Program-made: the position numbers and the translations under genes
Assembly: GCF_013343215.1 (NCBI RefSeq)
Contig: NZ_CP039143.1
Location: forward strand, 2,294,001 to 2,358,000
Origin: Acinetobacter sp. 10FS3-1
GTDB taxonomy: Bacteria > Pseudomonadota > Gammaproteobacteria > Pseudomonadales > Moraxellaceae
DNA length: 64,000 bases
Direction: 5' to 3'
Notes under the pieces: model-generated
The model's input: the letters and a program-made list of their open reading frames with translations, nothing else
The model's database searches: none
Told to the model about the DNA's origin: nothing
Shown: positions 9,893 through 18,686 of the stretch, one piece after another
How the letters are laid out: every line of letters starts with the position of its first letter
Position numbering within the stretch: the stretch's first letter is position 1

Positions 9893-9927
9893 TTAAAAGA
9901 CCACTTCAATCCCTTTCGGAAGTGGTC
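9893..9927 (-). terminator. terminator of the LEA-like gene
   Basis: GACCACTTC (9899-9907) pairs with GAAGTGGTC (9919-9927); on the minus strand the stem is followed by TTTTAAGG. It sits just beyond the stop at 9948. Confidence 0.75.
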
Positions 9928-9947
9928 GCTTGGCAGATCATTCTTTA

Positions 9948-10580
9948 TTATTTTTGAGTGTTGTAAGACGTGTCCTTATCAGCCTGATCCTTCTTGGCTG
10001 TATCCTGCATAGATGATTGATTGTGCGTCTCTGCTTCGGTCAAATCCTGCTTTTCATCATCCTTCATGTGGGTATTTTCAGCTTGCCCGTCCGCAGCTTG
10101 ATGATCTTTCTTCATTTGAGTCAGCTTTTCGGTCGCCATTTTTTTGAGTTCATCAAATTTTTCAGTCGCCTGAGTTTTCAACTCACCCAGCTTAATTGAA
10201 GCATCATGAGCAAGTTCAGTGGCTTTGTGCTTAGCTTCTTCAAATTTTTGTCCAGCTTCAGTTTTAAGCTGTTCTAGTCTTTCCTGGGTTTCTGTCTTTT
10301 TATCAGACTGACCCGTGCTATCAGATTGGCTATCCTTCGAAGCATGCTGTGATTCTACTGATTCACTATCTGCTGCCTGAGAACTTTGCTTACTCTCGGT
10401 GTCAGTATTTGGATCCGCCTTGTGCGGTTTGGCACCTGGCTCTTCCTGATGATGCTGATTGTGCTGTTTATCATTCTCGTTTTGCTTTTGCTCTTGTTCA
10501 ATTTTCTGATTTAAGGCTTTTGTCTGCTGGGTTTTATCTTGGTGTTGCTTCGATGTACTGGTCTGTTGATGTTGAGTCAT
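9948..10580 (-). CDS. hydrophilic LEA-like / disordered protein
   Basis: A 210-residue protein with no signal peptide or membrane span and very high Gln, Lys, Glu, Asp and His content. Residues 1-95 are Gln/His/Asn-rich low complexity. Residues ~103-160 form an amphipathic, coiled-coil-like block of roughly 11-residue periods (KTEAGQKFEEAKHKATELA, then KTQATEKFDELKKMATEKL). This is the pattern of LEA group-3-type desiccation proteins and some bacterial stress proteins. Residues 160-210 are again acidic and disordered. An AGGAGA ribosome site supports the ATG at 10580. A role in desiccation or osmotic protection is inferred from composition only; Acinetobacter is noted for desiccation tolerance. 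Confidence 0.72.
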   Translation of the reverse strand: MTQHQQTSTSKQHQDKTQQTKALNQKIEQEQKQNENDKQHNQHHQEEPGAKPHKADPNTDTESKQSSQAADSESVESQHASKDSQSDSTGQSDKKTETQERLEQLKTEAGQKFEEAKHKATELAHDASIKLGELKTQATEKFDELKKMATEKLTQMKKDHQAADGQAENTHMKDDEKQDLTEAETHNQSSMQDTAKKDQADKDTSYNTQK

Positions 10581-10893
10581 GAGTACTCTCCTAAGCTAAA
10601 TTTTATTTAAATCATCAAACGTTTTTAGCATAAAGTACGTAGGTAGTCGGGGGGAATTAAGCAAACTGCAACAAAGCCTGTACATGTTGTTGCTGTTATT
10701 TGCAGGATGTAGCAGCTGTGCAATTCTTCTATTTTTTAGCCTTAGCCGGCTTTAATCTGTCCGCTATTTGAATTTCAGATATTTAGCTGTCCTAATTAGT
10801 GGTGTTTCAGACAAAGCATTGCTTTGTAATCCCTCCGGCATCATGTAAAATTGTGGCCCATTGCATAATGAATATGAATGAGAGAGTGAATCC
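10581..10893. other. divergent promoter region, LEA-like gene / metG
   Basis: About 310 bp between divergent genes. It holds no open frame that looks coding and no clear hairpin. It must carry the promoters of both neighbours, but none can be assigned with confidence. Confidence 0.45.
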
Positions 10894-12951
10894 GTGCGTA
10901 AAATCCTAGTCACCAATGCCCTTCCCTATGCCAATGGCCCCATTCATATGGGTCACTTACTTGGTTATATCCAAGCAGATATCTGGGTTCGTGCAATGCG
11001 TGCGATGGGTCATGACGTGACTTATGTCTGTGCGGATGATGCTCATGGTACCGCGATCATGTTGCGTGCTGAAGCCAATGGTATTTCGCCTGAAGCGCAA
11101 ATTGCCAATGTGCAAACTGAACACATTCGCGACTTTGACGGTTTTGGTGTGCATTTTGATCATTATGATTCTACCCATAGCGATACCAACCGCGCGCGTG
11201 CATCAGAGATCTATATCAAAAACCGTGAAGCAGGCAATATTGCCGTTCGCCCTGTTACCCAGTTGTTTGATCCTGAAAAAGGCATGTTCCTGTCAGACCG
11301 TTTTATTAAAGGCACCTGCCCTAAATGTAAGGCGGAAGATCAATACGGCGACTCATGTGAAGTTTGCGGTACGACTTATAATGCCACTGAACTACTTGAT
11401 CCAAAATCAACCTTAAGTGGCGCGACCCCTGTTGAAAAATCTTCAGATCATTATTTCTTTAAACTGCCGAACTTTGCAGAATACCTGCAACAATGGACCC
11501 GTGATAAAGGCCGTTTACCAGTCTCTATTGCCAACAAATTAGATGAATGGTTTGAAGCTGGGTTGTCAGACTGGGATATTTCCCGTGATGCGCCATACTT
11601 CGGTTTTGAAATTCCAGATGCGCCAAACAAATATTTCTATGTTTGGGTGGATGCGCCGATTGGTTATATGTCGAGCTTTGAAAACTACGTTAAAACCCAA
11701 CGTCCTGATTTAAGCTTTGACGATTTCTGGAAAAAAGATTCTAAAAATGAAGTCTATCACTTCATTGGTAAAGACATCGTGTATTTCCATGCCCTGTTCT
11801 GGCCAGCCATGTTGGAAGGCGCGAATTACCGTACTCCAACTGGTTTATTCGTCAACGGTTTCTTGACTGTGAATGGTCAGAAAATGTCGAAATCTCGCGG
11901 CACCTTTATTAAAGCGGAAACGTATTTACAGCATTTGAATCCTGAATATCTGCGTTATTACTTTGCCTCTAAACTGTCTGACAAAGTGGAAGATTCTGAC
12001 TTAAATCTTGAAGACTTTGTTCAGAAAGTAAACTCCGACCTGGTCGGTAAAGTAGTCAACATTGCCAGTCGTTGTGCCAAGTTCATCAATACCAAGTTTG
12101 ACAATAAATTATCAGCAAGTTGTGCAGAACCTGAACTGGTGCAAAGCTTTATTGATGCTGGTGATTCAATCGCTCAAGCTTACGAAGCACGTGAGTTCTC
12201 AACGGCCATTCGTGAAATTATGGCACTTGCAGACAAAGCAAACCAATATATTGATGAGAAAAAACCTTGGGCTTTAGCCAAAGTTGAAGGTGAAGAGCAA
12301 CAAGTTCATGAAGTCTGCTCGGTAGGCATTAACCTGTTCCGTCAATTGGCTGTTTACCTGGCTCCTGTTCTTCCAGCCCTGGCTACTCAGGTTCAGGACT
12401 TCCTGAAACTGGCTGCTTTCGATTTTGCCTCTCGTACCGAAATTCTGGTGGATCACGAAATTGCATTGTTCCAACCGCTGATGCAACGTGTAGACCCAAA
12501 AGCGGTTGCAGCGATGGTCGATGCGTCTAAAGATTCTTTGACTGCTACAGCTGAACCTGCAAAAACTGAAAAGAAAAAAGAGAAGAAGACTGAGAAAAAG
12601 CCCGAACCTAAAGTCGGTGAAGCTGAAATCATTCATATTGATGATTTTATGAAGGTTGACCTGCGTGTTGCTGAAGTTTTGCAGGCCGCTACGGTTGAAG
12701 GTTCTGACAAGCTGCTTCAACTCACTTTAAATGTGGGGGAAGCTGAACCACGCAATGTGTTCAGTGGTATCCGTGAGTTCTATAAGCCTGACGACCTCAA
12801 AGGTAAATTGGTGGTGATGGTAGCGAACTTAGCCCCACGTAAAATGCGTTTCGGTATTTCTAACGGTATGGTCTTAGCCGCAGGCAATGGCGAAGGTGTT
12901 TGGGTGATTTCCCCTGAAACGGGAGCTAAACCGGGTGATAAAGTGTCTTAA
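10894..12951 (+). CDS. metG: methionyl-tRNA synthetase
   Basis: Charges tRNA-Met and initiator tRNA with methionine; cytosolic class I synthetase. The HIGH-type motif is [12 protein letters not shown] (residues 9-20). A zinc-knuckle insertion has CPKC then CEVC (about 143-162), and KMSKS appears as [10 protein letters not shown] (about 329). Residues ~560-585 form a Lys/Glu-rich linker, and the C-terminal ~100 residues (from [14 protein letters not shown]) are the tRNA-binding OB-fold appendix used for dimerisation. The 685-residue length fits the two-part bacterial form. Translation begins at GTG; upstream ATGs at 10868, 10874 and 10878 are out of frame. Confidence 0.97.
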   Translation: MRKILVTNALPYANGPIHMGHLLGYIQADIWVRAMRAMGHDVTYVCADDAHGTAIMLRAEANGISPEAQIANVQTEHIRDFDGFGVHFDHYDSTHSDTNRARASEIYIKNREAGNIAVRPVTQLFDPEKGMFLSDRFIKGTCPKCKAEDQYGDSCEVCGTTYNATELLDPKSTLSGATPVEKSSDHYFFKLPNFAEYLQQWTRDKGRLPVSIANKLDEWFEAGLSDWDISRDAPYFGFEIPDAPNKYFYVWVDAPIGYMSSFENYVKTQRPDLSFDDFWKKDSKNEVYHFIGKDIVYFHALFWPAMLEGANYRTPTGLFVNGFLTVNGQKMSKSRGTFIKAETYLQHLNPEYLRYYFASKLSDKVEDSDLNLEDFVQKVNSDLVGKVVNIASRCAKFINTKFDNKLSASCAEPELVQSFIDAGDSIAQAYEAREFSTAIREIMALADKANQYIDEKKPWALAKVEGEEQQVHEVCSVGINLFRQLAVYLAPVLPALATQVQDFLKLAAFDFASRTEILVDHEIALFQPLMQRVDPKAVAAMVDASKDSLTATAEPAKTEKKKEKKTEKKPEPKVGEAEIIHIDDFMKVDLRVAEVLQAATVEGSDKLLQLTLNVGEAEPRNVFSGIREFYKPDDLKGKLVVMVANLAPRKMRFGISNGMVLAAGNGEGVWVISPETGAKPGDKVS

Positions 12952-12970
12952 GATTTAGGTCTAAGATAAG

Positions 12971-13003
12971 AAAAAAGCCTCTATTGATTTAGAGGCTTTT
13001 TTA
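12971..13003. terminator. terminator after metG, probably bidirectional
   Basis: GCCTCTA pairs with TAGAGGC around TTGATT, with six A before and a T run after. It serves metG and could also end the 38-codon gene running toward it. Confidence 0.85.
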
Positions 13004-13015
13004 TTTCTAAACCGC

Positions 13016-13132
13016 TCAGCCTTGCAGCACAAATTCCCAGATTACATAGCCAATGCCGAAGCCCAGCAATGAATATAACGTTATGATGAAAAACACAAAG
13101 TTGGCATTGTTCTTTCTTTTCCAGAAACTCAT
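13016..13132 (-). CDS. 38-residue membrane microprotein
   Basis: A short frame from ATG 13132 to TGA 13016. The product starts MSFWKRKNNANF, then has one hydrophobic helix of about 20 residues (VFFIITLYSLLGFGIGYVIW) and ends EFVLQG. The basic N-terminus predicts a cytoplasmic N-terminus and a single inner-membrane span. The ribosome site is weak (GAG about eight bases upstream). The downstream terminator shared with metG fits a real transcript. No homologue is recognised; conservation of the frame across Acinetobacter would decide. Confidence 0.5.
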   Translation of the reverse strand: MSFWKRKNNANFVFFIITLYSLLGFGIGYVIWEFVLQG

Positions 13133-13399
13133 AGTGGCACTCAAAACTGTTCGTTATCTCCCCATACTAACGGTCTTTTCATGAAAAGTGAAATATATCT
13201 AAACAATCTGTTTACAATAATATTTTAATAAAAATACAGGTTTTGTTTCTCAAAAAATTTAATATACAGGTGCAGACTGCATTTTTAGTACAGAAGAAAA
13301 TATATGCTCGGCCTTGTAAAAAGGTAAATATATTCATATTCTTTTTTAATGATATTCATGCTAATACATAAAATTGACTTCAATTACATAAGAATAGCC

Positions 13400-14383
13400 A
13401 TGAAATATTTAACTGTCCCTTTAGCCCTATCCGTATTTGCTTTCAGTTCACTTGTTGGCGTTTCTCCAACCCATGCCCAAGCTCCGTCTTCGACTCTACC
13501 GCAACAGAAACAGGTTCTCGGTTATTATCAACACAGCTTTGGAGATTATCAAATTACGGCGCTGCTTGATGGGAGCAATTATTTATCCCAAACCTTATTT
13601 AAAAACCTGCCTGCAGCTGAAATAAATCAGATTCTCAAAAAATATTATATCCACCACAGCCACGGCATTCAGACTTCGGTGAATGCGTTTTTAGTGAATG
13701 ATGGAAAAGGATTAACTTTGGTCGATAGTGGCACTGCCAGCTGTAATGGTCCTCATTTGGGTTCGGTATATTCCAATTTACAGACTTCAGGACAAAAACC
13801 AGAGCAAGTCAGTACTATCCTGCTCACCCATTTACACCCTGACCATGTTTGTGGCATCAGTAATCATGGCAGTGCAAATTTCCCCAATGCGACCGTCTAT
13901 ATTTCTCAAACTGAACTGGATTTCTGGATGAATCCAAAAAGTGTAGAACACTTGCCGCAACAAAAGCGTGCAGCTTTTGCAGCTACTGTAGATAAAATCA
14001 AAAAAGCCATTGCTCCTTATCAGGCTAAAGATCAGCTTAAAACTTTTAAATCTGGTGACAAAATTCATGGATTTCATGTCATCAGTTCGGCAGGACATAC
14101 GCCGGGACATTTTGGTCTTAGCTTAAAATCACAGGGTCAGGAGCTGATTTTTATTGGAGATATAGTACATTCACACAGTATTCAGTTTGACCGGCCTCAC
14201 ACCACGGTCGACTTTGATATTGATCCGAAAAAAGCGGTAGAAACCCGCTTAAAATCTTTCGCAAACTATGCCAAGCAAGGACAAACGATTGCAGCTCCGC
14301 ATTTACCTTTCCCTGGAATTGGACATATTTATTCAAAGGAGGGAAAAAGCTATCAGTGGATGCCTATACACTTCAAGAATTAA
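13400..14383 (+). CDS. secreted metallo-beta-lactamase-fold hydrolase
   Basis: A ~327-residue MBL-fold enzyme. The in-frame ATG at 13349 would add 17 residues in front of a normal Sec signal peptide (MKYLTVPLALSVFAFSS, cut near THA), so the start at 13400 is preferred. The metal site is HLHPDH (residues 144-149), and a GHTPGH motif and a late GDIVHSH follow. These are typical of the general MBL hydrolase group (lactonase-like and AHL-lactonase-like members) rather than of clinical class B beta-lactamases. A periplasmic location is expected. The substrate is not predictable; quorum-signal or lactone hydrolysis is only one possibility. Confidence 0.87.
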   Translation: MKYLTVPLALSVFAFSSLVGVSPTHAQAPSSTLPQQKQVLGYYQHSFGDYQITALLDGSNYLSQTLFKNLPAAEINQILKKYYIHHSHGIQTSVNAFLVNDGKGLTLVDSGTASCNGPHLGSVYSNLQTSGQKPEQVSTILLTHLHPDHVCGISNHGSANFPNATVYISQTELDFWMNPKSVEHLPQQKRAAFAATVDKIKKAIAPYQAKDQLKTFKSGDKIHGFHVISSAGHTPGHFGLSLKSQGQELIFIGDIVHSHSIQFDRPHTTVDFDIDPKKAVETRLKSFANYAKQGQTIAAPHLPFPGIGHIYSKEGKSYQWMPIHFKN

Positions 14384-14769
14384 CAACTGTCTTGGGATCG
14401 CTTAATGAGGAGTAGATTGGAGAAGAATTAGGCTTTCCCCCCTCAACTTGACTGAAATATGCAAAGAGCTTTTCGCTACGCGCAGCAGGAAGTGTTATCT
14501 AACAAATAACAGAGCTTGTGTGGATCGAAAGCAAGGCAGAATAAGAGTTAAAAATAAAAAAACTACACTCCCGATCTGTCTTGTTTTTAATAAGTTCTGG
14601 CGCTGTTTTGCATATTTTTATAGCGACAGAGATCAGCTTCATTTATATGTTTTTTATGTGCTTTCATGTCCATCATTTATAAACTTTAAGCAATCATACC
14701 AATCAGCATTTCATGCTTTTGCAAACACAGAACCTAAATCTGGATATGCAGCTAAAGTGAATAATAAAC
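14384..14769. other. convergent intergenic region without supported gene
   Basis: About 390 bp between two convergent genes. A plus-strand frame from 14448 has no ribosome site, no recognisable domain and runs into the LysE gene on the opposite strand, so it is not called. No clean terminator hairpin was found. Confidence 0.45.
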
Positions 14770-15393
14770 TTACTTCATGCCAAAAATTAACTTCAAGCCG
14801 AGCACGGTCATGACTGCACCTGCTGCCCGGTCGAATATTGCCTTAAACTTTAAATACACACGGCGTGGCTTTTCCGCAGACAGAGCCACAGCGACCAGAG
14901 AGCACCAGCCTGCATCAATAAAAAAGCACAATACTGGCAGAACAATATAAAAATAAGTGGGAATTTCTTTCGGTAAAAGTGCCGTAAAAATACTGGCCAA
15001 TACGATCGCAATTTTTGGATTGGACAGTTGGGTAATCAGACCGGTGGTAAAAGCGCGACTTAAAGATATCTGCTTGTTGATAGCGGTGTCTGTTTCAAGA
15101 GGTTCTTTGGCATGTTTAATAATTTTAAATGCCAGCCACAGCAGATACAAACCGCCACAGATTTTTAAGGCCAGATAGGCCGAAGGAACGGCCAGTAAAA
15201 AGGCCTGTAAACCTAGCACAGCAAGCAAGCCAAAAACCGCCGCACCTAAACCGGTGCCCAGTGCAGTAAATAAGCCATGTTTACGTGAAATTGCAATGGA
15301 ATTTTTTGCCACATAGATAGAGGTTGGCCCAGGACTCATTGCACCTAACATAAGGGCAAAAGCAATCGAGCCTAAAATCCAGAATGATTCCAC
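14770..15393 (-). CDS. LysE-family translocator
   Basis: A 207-residue inner-membrane exporter with about six hydrophobic spans. The family signature MLGAMSPGPTSIYVAKNS lies at residues 15-32 and the second conserved segment TQLSNPKIAIVLASIF near residues 120-135. The basic loop between spans 2 and 3 is short, as usual. The substrate is unknown (amino acids or similar). It diverges in sequence from the LysE protein at 3614-4207, so the two are not recent duplicates. Confidence 0.88.
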   Translation of the reverse strand: MESFWILGSIAFALMLGAMSPGPTSIYVAKNSIAISRKHGLFTALGTGLGAAVFGLLAVLGLQAFLLAVPSAYLALKICGGLYLLWLAFKIIKHAKEPLETDTAINKQISLSRAFTTGLITQLSNPKIAIVLASIFTALLPKEIPTYFYIVLPVLCFFIDAGWCSLVAVALSAEKPRRVYLKFKAIFDRAAGAVMTVLGLKLIFGMK

Positions 15394-15495
15394 GAGATGA
15401 CCTACCTAAAAATCGGGTTCTTATTTTAAACAAAAATCTGATTATTTGCTTTAAAAAGTTTTGTATTTATCCTGAATTTCAACCAGGTGAAGGTG

Positions 15496-15678
15496 TTAAG
15501 GTTTTAACTGATTCTGGACAATAAGATGTTCATCTCGCAGCTGATAATCCTGATCATGCACTGGCACGCCTCCAATAATCATGGTACGGGTATCCGTTCT
15601 GGGTTTGTTGAGCGGATCCTCACAGCCGGTCAAACTCAGTCCGACAATACTCAAGGCAACATAGAATAATATTTTCAT
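15496..15678 (-). CDS. small lipoprotein
   Basis: A 60-residue product with a lipoprotein signal: MKILFYVALSIVGLSLTGC, with the lipobox LTGC placing the lipidated Cys at residue 19. The mature part is only ~42 residues, polar, and has no further Cys. A strong GGAGG ribosome site precedes the ATG. Probably anchored to the outer membrane, since residue +2 after the Cys is Glu and no inner-membrane retention Asp is present. Function unknown. Confidence 0.75.
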   Translation of the reverse strand: MKILFYVALSIVGLSLTGCEDPLNKPRTDTRTMIIGGVPVHDQDYQLRDEHLIVQNQLKP

Positions 15679-15856
15679 TATTGTTATCCTCCATGAGGTT
15701 GTCTTTATCAGACTAGCACTGTGGTTTAAATTTTCAGCAACTAAATTGTGACAATGTGCGTCCGTTTTTTATTGATAAGCCACCGGTTAGCCTGCAGCTT
15801 ATCTTCAATTTGCTCATTTTCAGCTTATTCTGATTTCTTATCTTTCAATTTTTTTA

Positions 15857-16735
15857 ATGTTTATGTTTGACGCTCTTGCCCATACTATTCCAGATCAGCA
15901 CTTTTTAATTCAGAATATTTCGGTGACGGTGCGCCGTCTGGATCTGGTGCATCCTCATATATCAGGCAATAAATTTTTTAAGCTGAAATATAACTTTCTT
16001 GACGCGCAACGAGCCGGTTATCACCAACTATTGACCTTTGGTGGTGCTTACTCCAATCATATTGCAGCTACGGCTTTTGCCGCACATCAGTTTGATTTTA
16101 AAAGTGTCGGTATTATCCGTGGTGCAGAATTAAAAGATAAAGAACTAAATCCGACTTTGGCACTGGCACAAGAGCTCGGTATGCAGCTGCACTTTGTCAG
16201 CCGTGAGGAATATCAGCGCCGGCATCAACCTGACTATTTGCAAGAGCTGACGCAACAATTTCCTGAACATTATCTGATTCCTGAAGGCGGCACAAATACC
16301 TTGGCCATTCAAGGCTGTCGGGAAATTTTAAGACCAGACGATGAACAGTTTGATGTCATCTGCTGTGCAGTGGGTACAGGAGGCACCTTAACAGGTCTGA
16401 TTGAAGCCAGTCATCCTCACCAGCAGTTATTAGGATTTTCTGCCTTGAAAGGTGATTTTCTAAAAGATGAGGTTGCCAAATTTACGGTAAAAAAGAACTG
16501 GTCCATTCTCGATGATTATTGCTGCGGGGGGTATGCCAAAACCACGCCTGCCCTTATCCAGTTTATTCAAGATTTTGAAGCTAAATATGATATTCCTCTG
16601 GAACAGGTCTATACCGGAAAAATGCTGATGGGTCTCTTTGAGCTCATTACGCAAGGATATTTCCCGGCTGGATCAAAACTGCTGGTCATTCATACAGGCG
16701 GTTTACAAGCTAAGAACCTTAAAACCTGCTCCTAG
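15857..16735 (+). CDS. PLP-dependent ACC deaminase/D-cysteine desulfhydrase family protein
   Basis: A ~292-residue cytosolic fold-type II PLP enzyme. The PLP lysine is expected in HISGNKFFKLKYN (about residues 34-46), and the cofactor loop FGGAYSNHIAATAFAA follows around residue 63. The glycine-rich phosphate site GTGGTLTGL is near residue 175. Family members deaminate 1-aminocyclopropane-1-carboxylate or break down D-cysteine; most proteobacterial versions of this size act as D-cysteine desulfhydrases or are uncharacterised. ATG 15857 and ATG 15863 are both possible starts. The gene stands alone. Confidence 0.88.
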   Translation: MFMFDALAHTIPDQHFLIQNISVTVRRLDLVHPHISGNKFFKLKYNFLDAQRAGYHQLLTFGGAYSNHIAATAFAAHQFDFKSVGIIRGAELKDKELNPTLALAQELGMQLHFVSREEYQRRHQPDYLQELTQQFPEHYLIPEGGTNTLAIQGCREILRPDDEQFDVICCAVGTGGTLTGLIEASHPHQQLLGFSALKGDFLKDEVAKFTVKKNWSILDDYCCGGYAKTTPALIQFIQDFEAKYDIPLEQVYTGKMLMGLFELITQGYFPAGSKLLVIHTGGLQAKNLKTCS

Positions 16736-16885
16736 ATTCATAGCGTTCTTTTCCTCATCTTTTAAAAGTATTTTCGATCAATAGCGGTTCAGCATCCACG
16801 ATTTAGCTTTTAGCTCAGTATGAATAGAGAAAGCTGAAATAAAATTGTCTATAATGCTTTCCTTTTCTTCTCCCTTGAGTGTGTC

Positions 16886-18085
16886 ATGTCTTCCAAGCAA
16901 TACGATGTTTTAGTCATAGGTGCCGGTGCCTCAGGTTTAATGACGGCGTATATGGCTGCACAACGTGGTCGCAAAGTGCTGGTCGTCGAAAAGGCCAACA
17001 AGGTCGGTAAGAAAATTTTAATGTCGGGTGGCGGAAAATGTAATTTCACCAACCTGTATGTCGAAACAAGTAATTATATTTCGCATAATCCGCATTTTGT
17101 GATTTCAGCTCTAAGCCGTTATAGCAACTGGGATTTTATTGGTTTGGTCTGTGAATATGGCATCGAATATGAAGAACGCAAACATGGACAGCTGTTTACC
17201 TTAAATGGAGCCAAAGAAATCCTGTCAATGCTGCTGGCAGAGTGTGATAAGACCGGTCTGGTTGAGATTAAGACCAGTTGTGAAGTAAAAGCAGTGAATA
17301 CGGTCGCAGAGCAAGGTTTTCAGGTGGCTACCTCTCTGGGCTATTTTGAAGTAGAGTCTGTGGTAGTGGCGTCTGGCGGCCTGTCGATTCCGACCTTAGG
17401 AGGTTCAGGAATCGGCTACGAGATTGCCAAACAGTTTGGCCATCATGTCTATCCAACTCGTGCCGGTCTGGTGCCTTTTACCTTCTCGGATCATTTTAAA
17501 GAAGTTACCACCCGTCTGAGTGGCAACGCCATTGAAGCAACCTTATCCAATGATTTAAACAGCTTTACTGAAGCGCTGTTATTTACCCATCGCGGTTTAA
17601 GTGGTCCCAGCTCCCTGCAATTGTCCAACTACTGGGATGTGGGCCAAAGCTTTAAGGTCGACTTTTTACCGAGTATGGATTTGATTAATTTCTTCAAGCG
17701 TAAAAAACAGGGACAACCTAAAGTTTTACTCCGCACTTTATTAAGTGAACATCTACCGAAAAGTGTCGTGATTGAACTACAAAACCTGGTCTGGGCTGAG
17801 GTCGCCGATACCCCTATTGGTAATCTCAGTGATGACAAGCTGGAGCAGATTGCCAAGCGTATACAGGGCTTTGAATTAAAGCCGTCAGGAACAGAGGGTT
17901 ACCGTACTGCCGAAGTCACTTTAGGCGGTGTGGATACCACCGAAGTATCTTCCAAAACCATGGAAAGCAAGAAGCAAAAAGGTCTGTATTTTGTAGGTGA
18001 AGTTCTGGATGTCACCGGCCATTTGGGTGGCTTCAACTTCCAATGGGCCTGGGCTTCTGCGCATGCTGCCTCAGAATATGTTTAA
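16886..18085 (+). CDS. BaiN/HI0933-family NAD(P)/FAD-dependent oxidoreductase
   Basis: A 399-residue flavoprotein. The FAD-binding Rossmann motif is VIGAGASGLMTAYMAAQRG (residues 10-28), followed by the family-specific GKKILMSGGGKCNFTN. The C-terminal signature GLYFVGEVLDVTGHLGG (around residue 370) binds the FAD pyrophosphate and is typical of the YhiN/HI0933 group. These proteins are widespread but their physiological reaction is mostly unknown; BaiN was named for a bile-acid-pathway role in Clostridium that need not apply here. Monocistronic, with a terminator just downstream. Confidence 0.92.
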   Translation: MSSKQYDVLVIGAGASGLMTAYMAAQRGRKVLVVEKANKVGKKILMSGGGKCNFTNLYVETSNYISHNPHFVISALSRYSNWDFIGLVCEYGIEYEERKHGQLFTLNGAKEILSMLLAECDKTGLVEIKTSCEVKAVNTVAEQGFQVATSLGYFEVESVVVASGGLSIPTLGGSGIGYEIAKQFGHHVYPTRAGLVPFTFSDHFKEVTTRLSGNAIEATLSNDLNSFTEALLFTHRGLSGPSSLQLSNYWDVGQSFKVDFLPSMDLINFFKRKKQGQPKVLLRTLLSEHLPKSVVIELQNLVWAEVADTPIGNLSDDKLEQIAKRIQGFELKPSGTEGYRTAEVTLGGVDTTEVSSKTMESKKQKGLYFVGEVLDVTGHLGGFNFQWAWASAHAASEYV

Positions 18086-18102
18086 TCTATTCAAATCCAG
18101 AC

Positions 18103-18136
18103 ATAAAAAAAGAGCTGAATCATTCAGCTCTTTTTA
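18103..18136. terminator. bidirectional terminator
   Basis: AGAGCTGAA (18111-18119) pairs with TTCAGCTCT (18123-18131) with A runs before and T after. It lies between the flavoprotein gene and the convergent 47-codon gene and fits both. Confidence 0.85.
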
Positions 18137-18152
18137 TCTTTCACTTGCAAAC

Positions 18153-18296
18153 TTATTCAAGATAGTCTGTTTGAAACAATAGAACGTCTAGAGAAGAAAG
18201 ACGTTCAATCGTCAGATCCATTTTCTCTACAGCTTCTGCAATATGCTGTGGTTGCTGTACTGTGTCTGTGAATGTCGTCCATAAATTATTTAGCAT
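18153..18296 (-). CDS. 47-residue small protein
   Basis: A short frame from ATG 18296 to TAA 18153, preceded at a good distance by a GAGGG ribosome site. The product (MLNNLWTTFTDTVQQPQ..., ending QTDYLE) is soluble and acidic, with an amphipathic helical middle (AEAVEKMDLTIERLSSL). A bidirectional terminator follows the stop. No domain is recognised. The good ribosome site and clean flanks argue for a real gene; homology would confirm. Confidence 0.55.
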   Translation of the reverse strand: MLNNLWTTFTDTVQQPQHIAEAVEKMDLTIERLSSLDVLLFQTDYLE

Positions 18297-18436
18297 TGAA
18301 ATTACCCTCATTATTTTCATTCCTTTGAACTTAATTTAAATACTTTATATGACAGGAATATTAAATTTAAGTATCTATATTTTAAGTAATATTTCATATA
18401 TCACTCTTATGAAAAATACCAAATCCAGTATTAATT

Positions 18437-18616
18437 TCAATCATTATTTTGCATTTCCTCATCCGTACCTTCTGGTGAGTGGACTTGATTTTCATTTTGT
18501 CTGCTTTTAGCACGTTGAGATTTTACAAAAATAAACCGGCGTGCCCCTGCTAAAAAGCCTACAGTAATTCCAGCAATAACCACGGGCGCTAAAAACTTAT
18601 TCGGTGCTTTTGCCAT
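18437..18616 (-). CDS. small single-span membrane protein
   Basis: A 59-residue product beginning MAKAPNKFLAPVVIAGITVG, with one hydrophobic segment (about residues 9-25) followed by a strongly basic stretch (RRFIFVKSQRAKSR) and an acidic tail. The basic side predicts the C-terminus in the cytoplasm. The frame extends 12 codons upstream to 18652, but an AGGGA site lies in front of the ATG at 18616. It is 70 bp downstream of the channel-like gene and in the same direction. Function unknown. Confidence 0.6.
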   Translation of the reverse strand: MAKAPNKFLAPVVIAGITVGFLAGARRFIFVKSQRAKSRQNENQVHSPEGTDEEMQNND

Positions 18617-18686
18617 AATTATTTCCCTTTTTTCACTAGCAAAATCGGCCACTTAAGCGTGGCCGATTCTGTTGGTCCTGAACAGG

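Noticed and set aside
13349..13399. Upstream start for the metallo-beta-lactamase-fold protein
   Set aside because: It would put 17 polar residues before a complete Sec signal peptide; ATG 13400 is more likely.
14448..14813. 121-codon plus-strand frame
   Set aside because: No ribosome site, unlike any family, and overlaps the LysE gene on the other strand.
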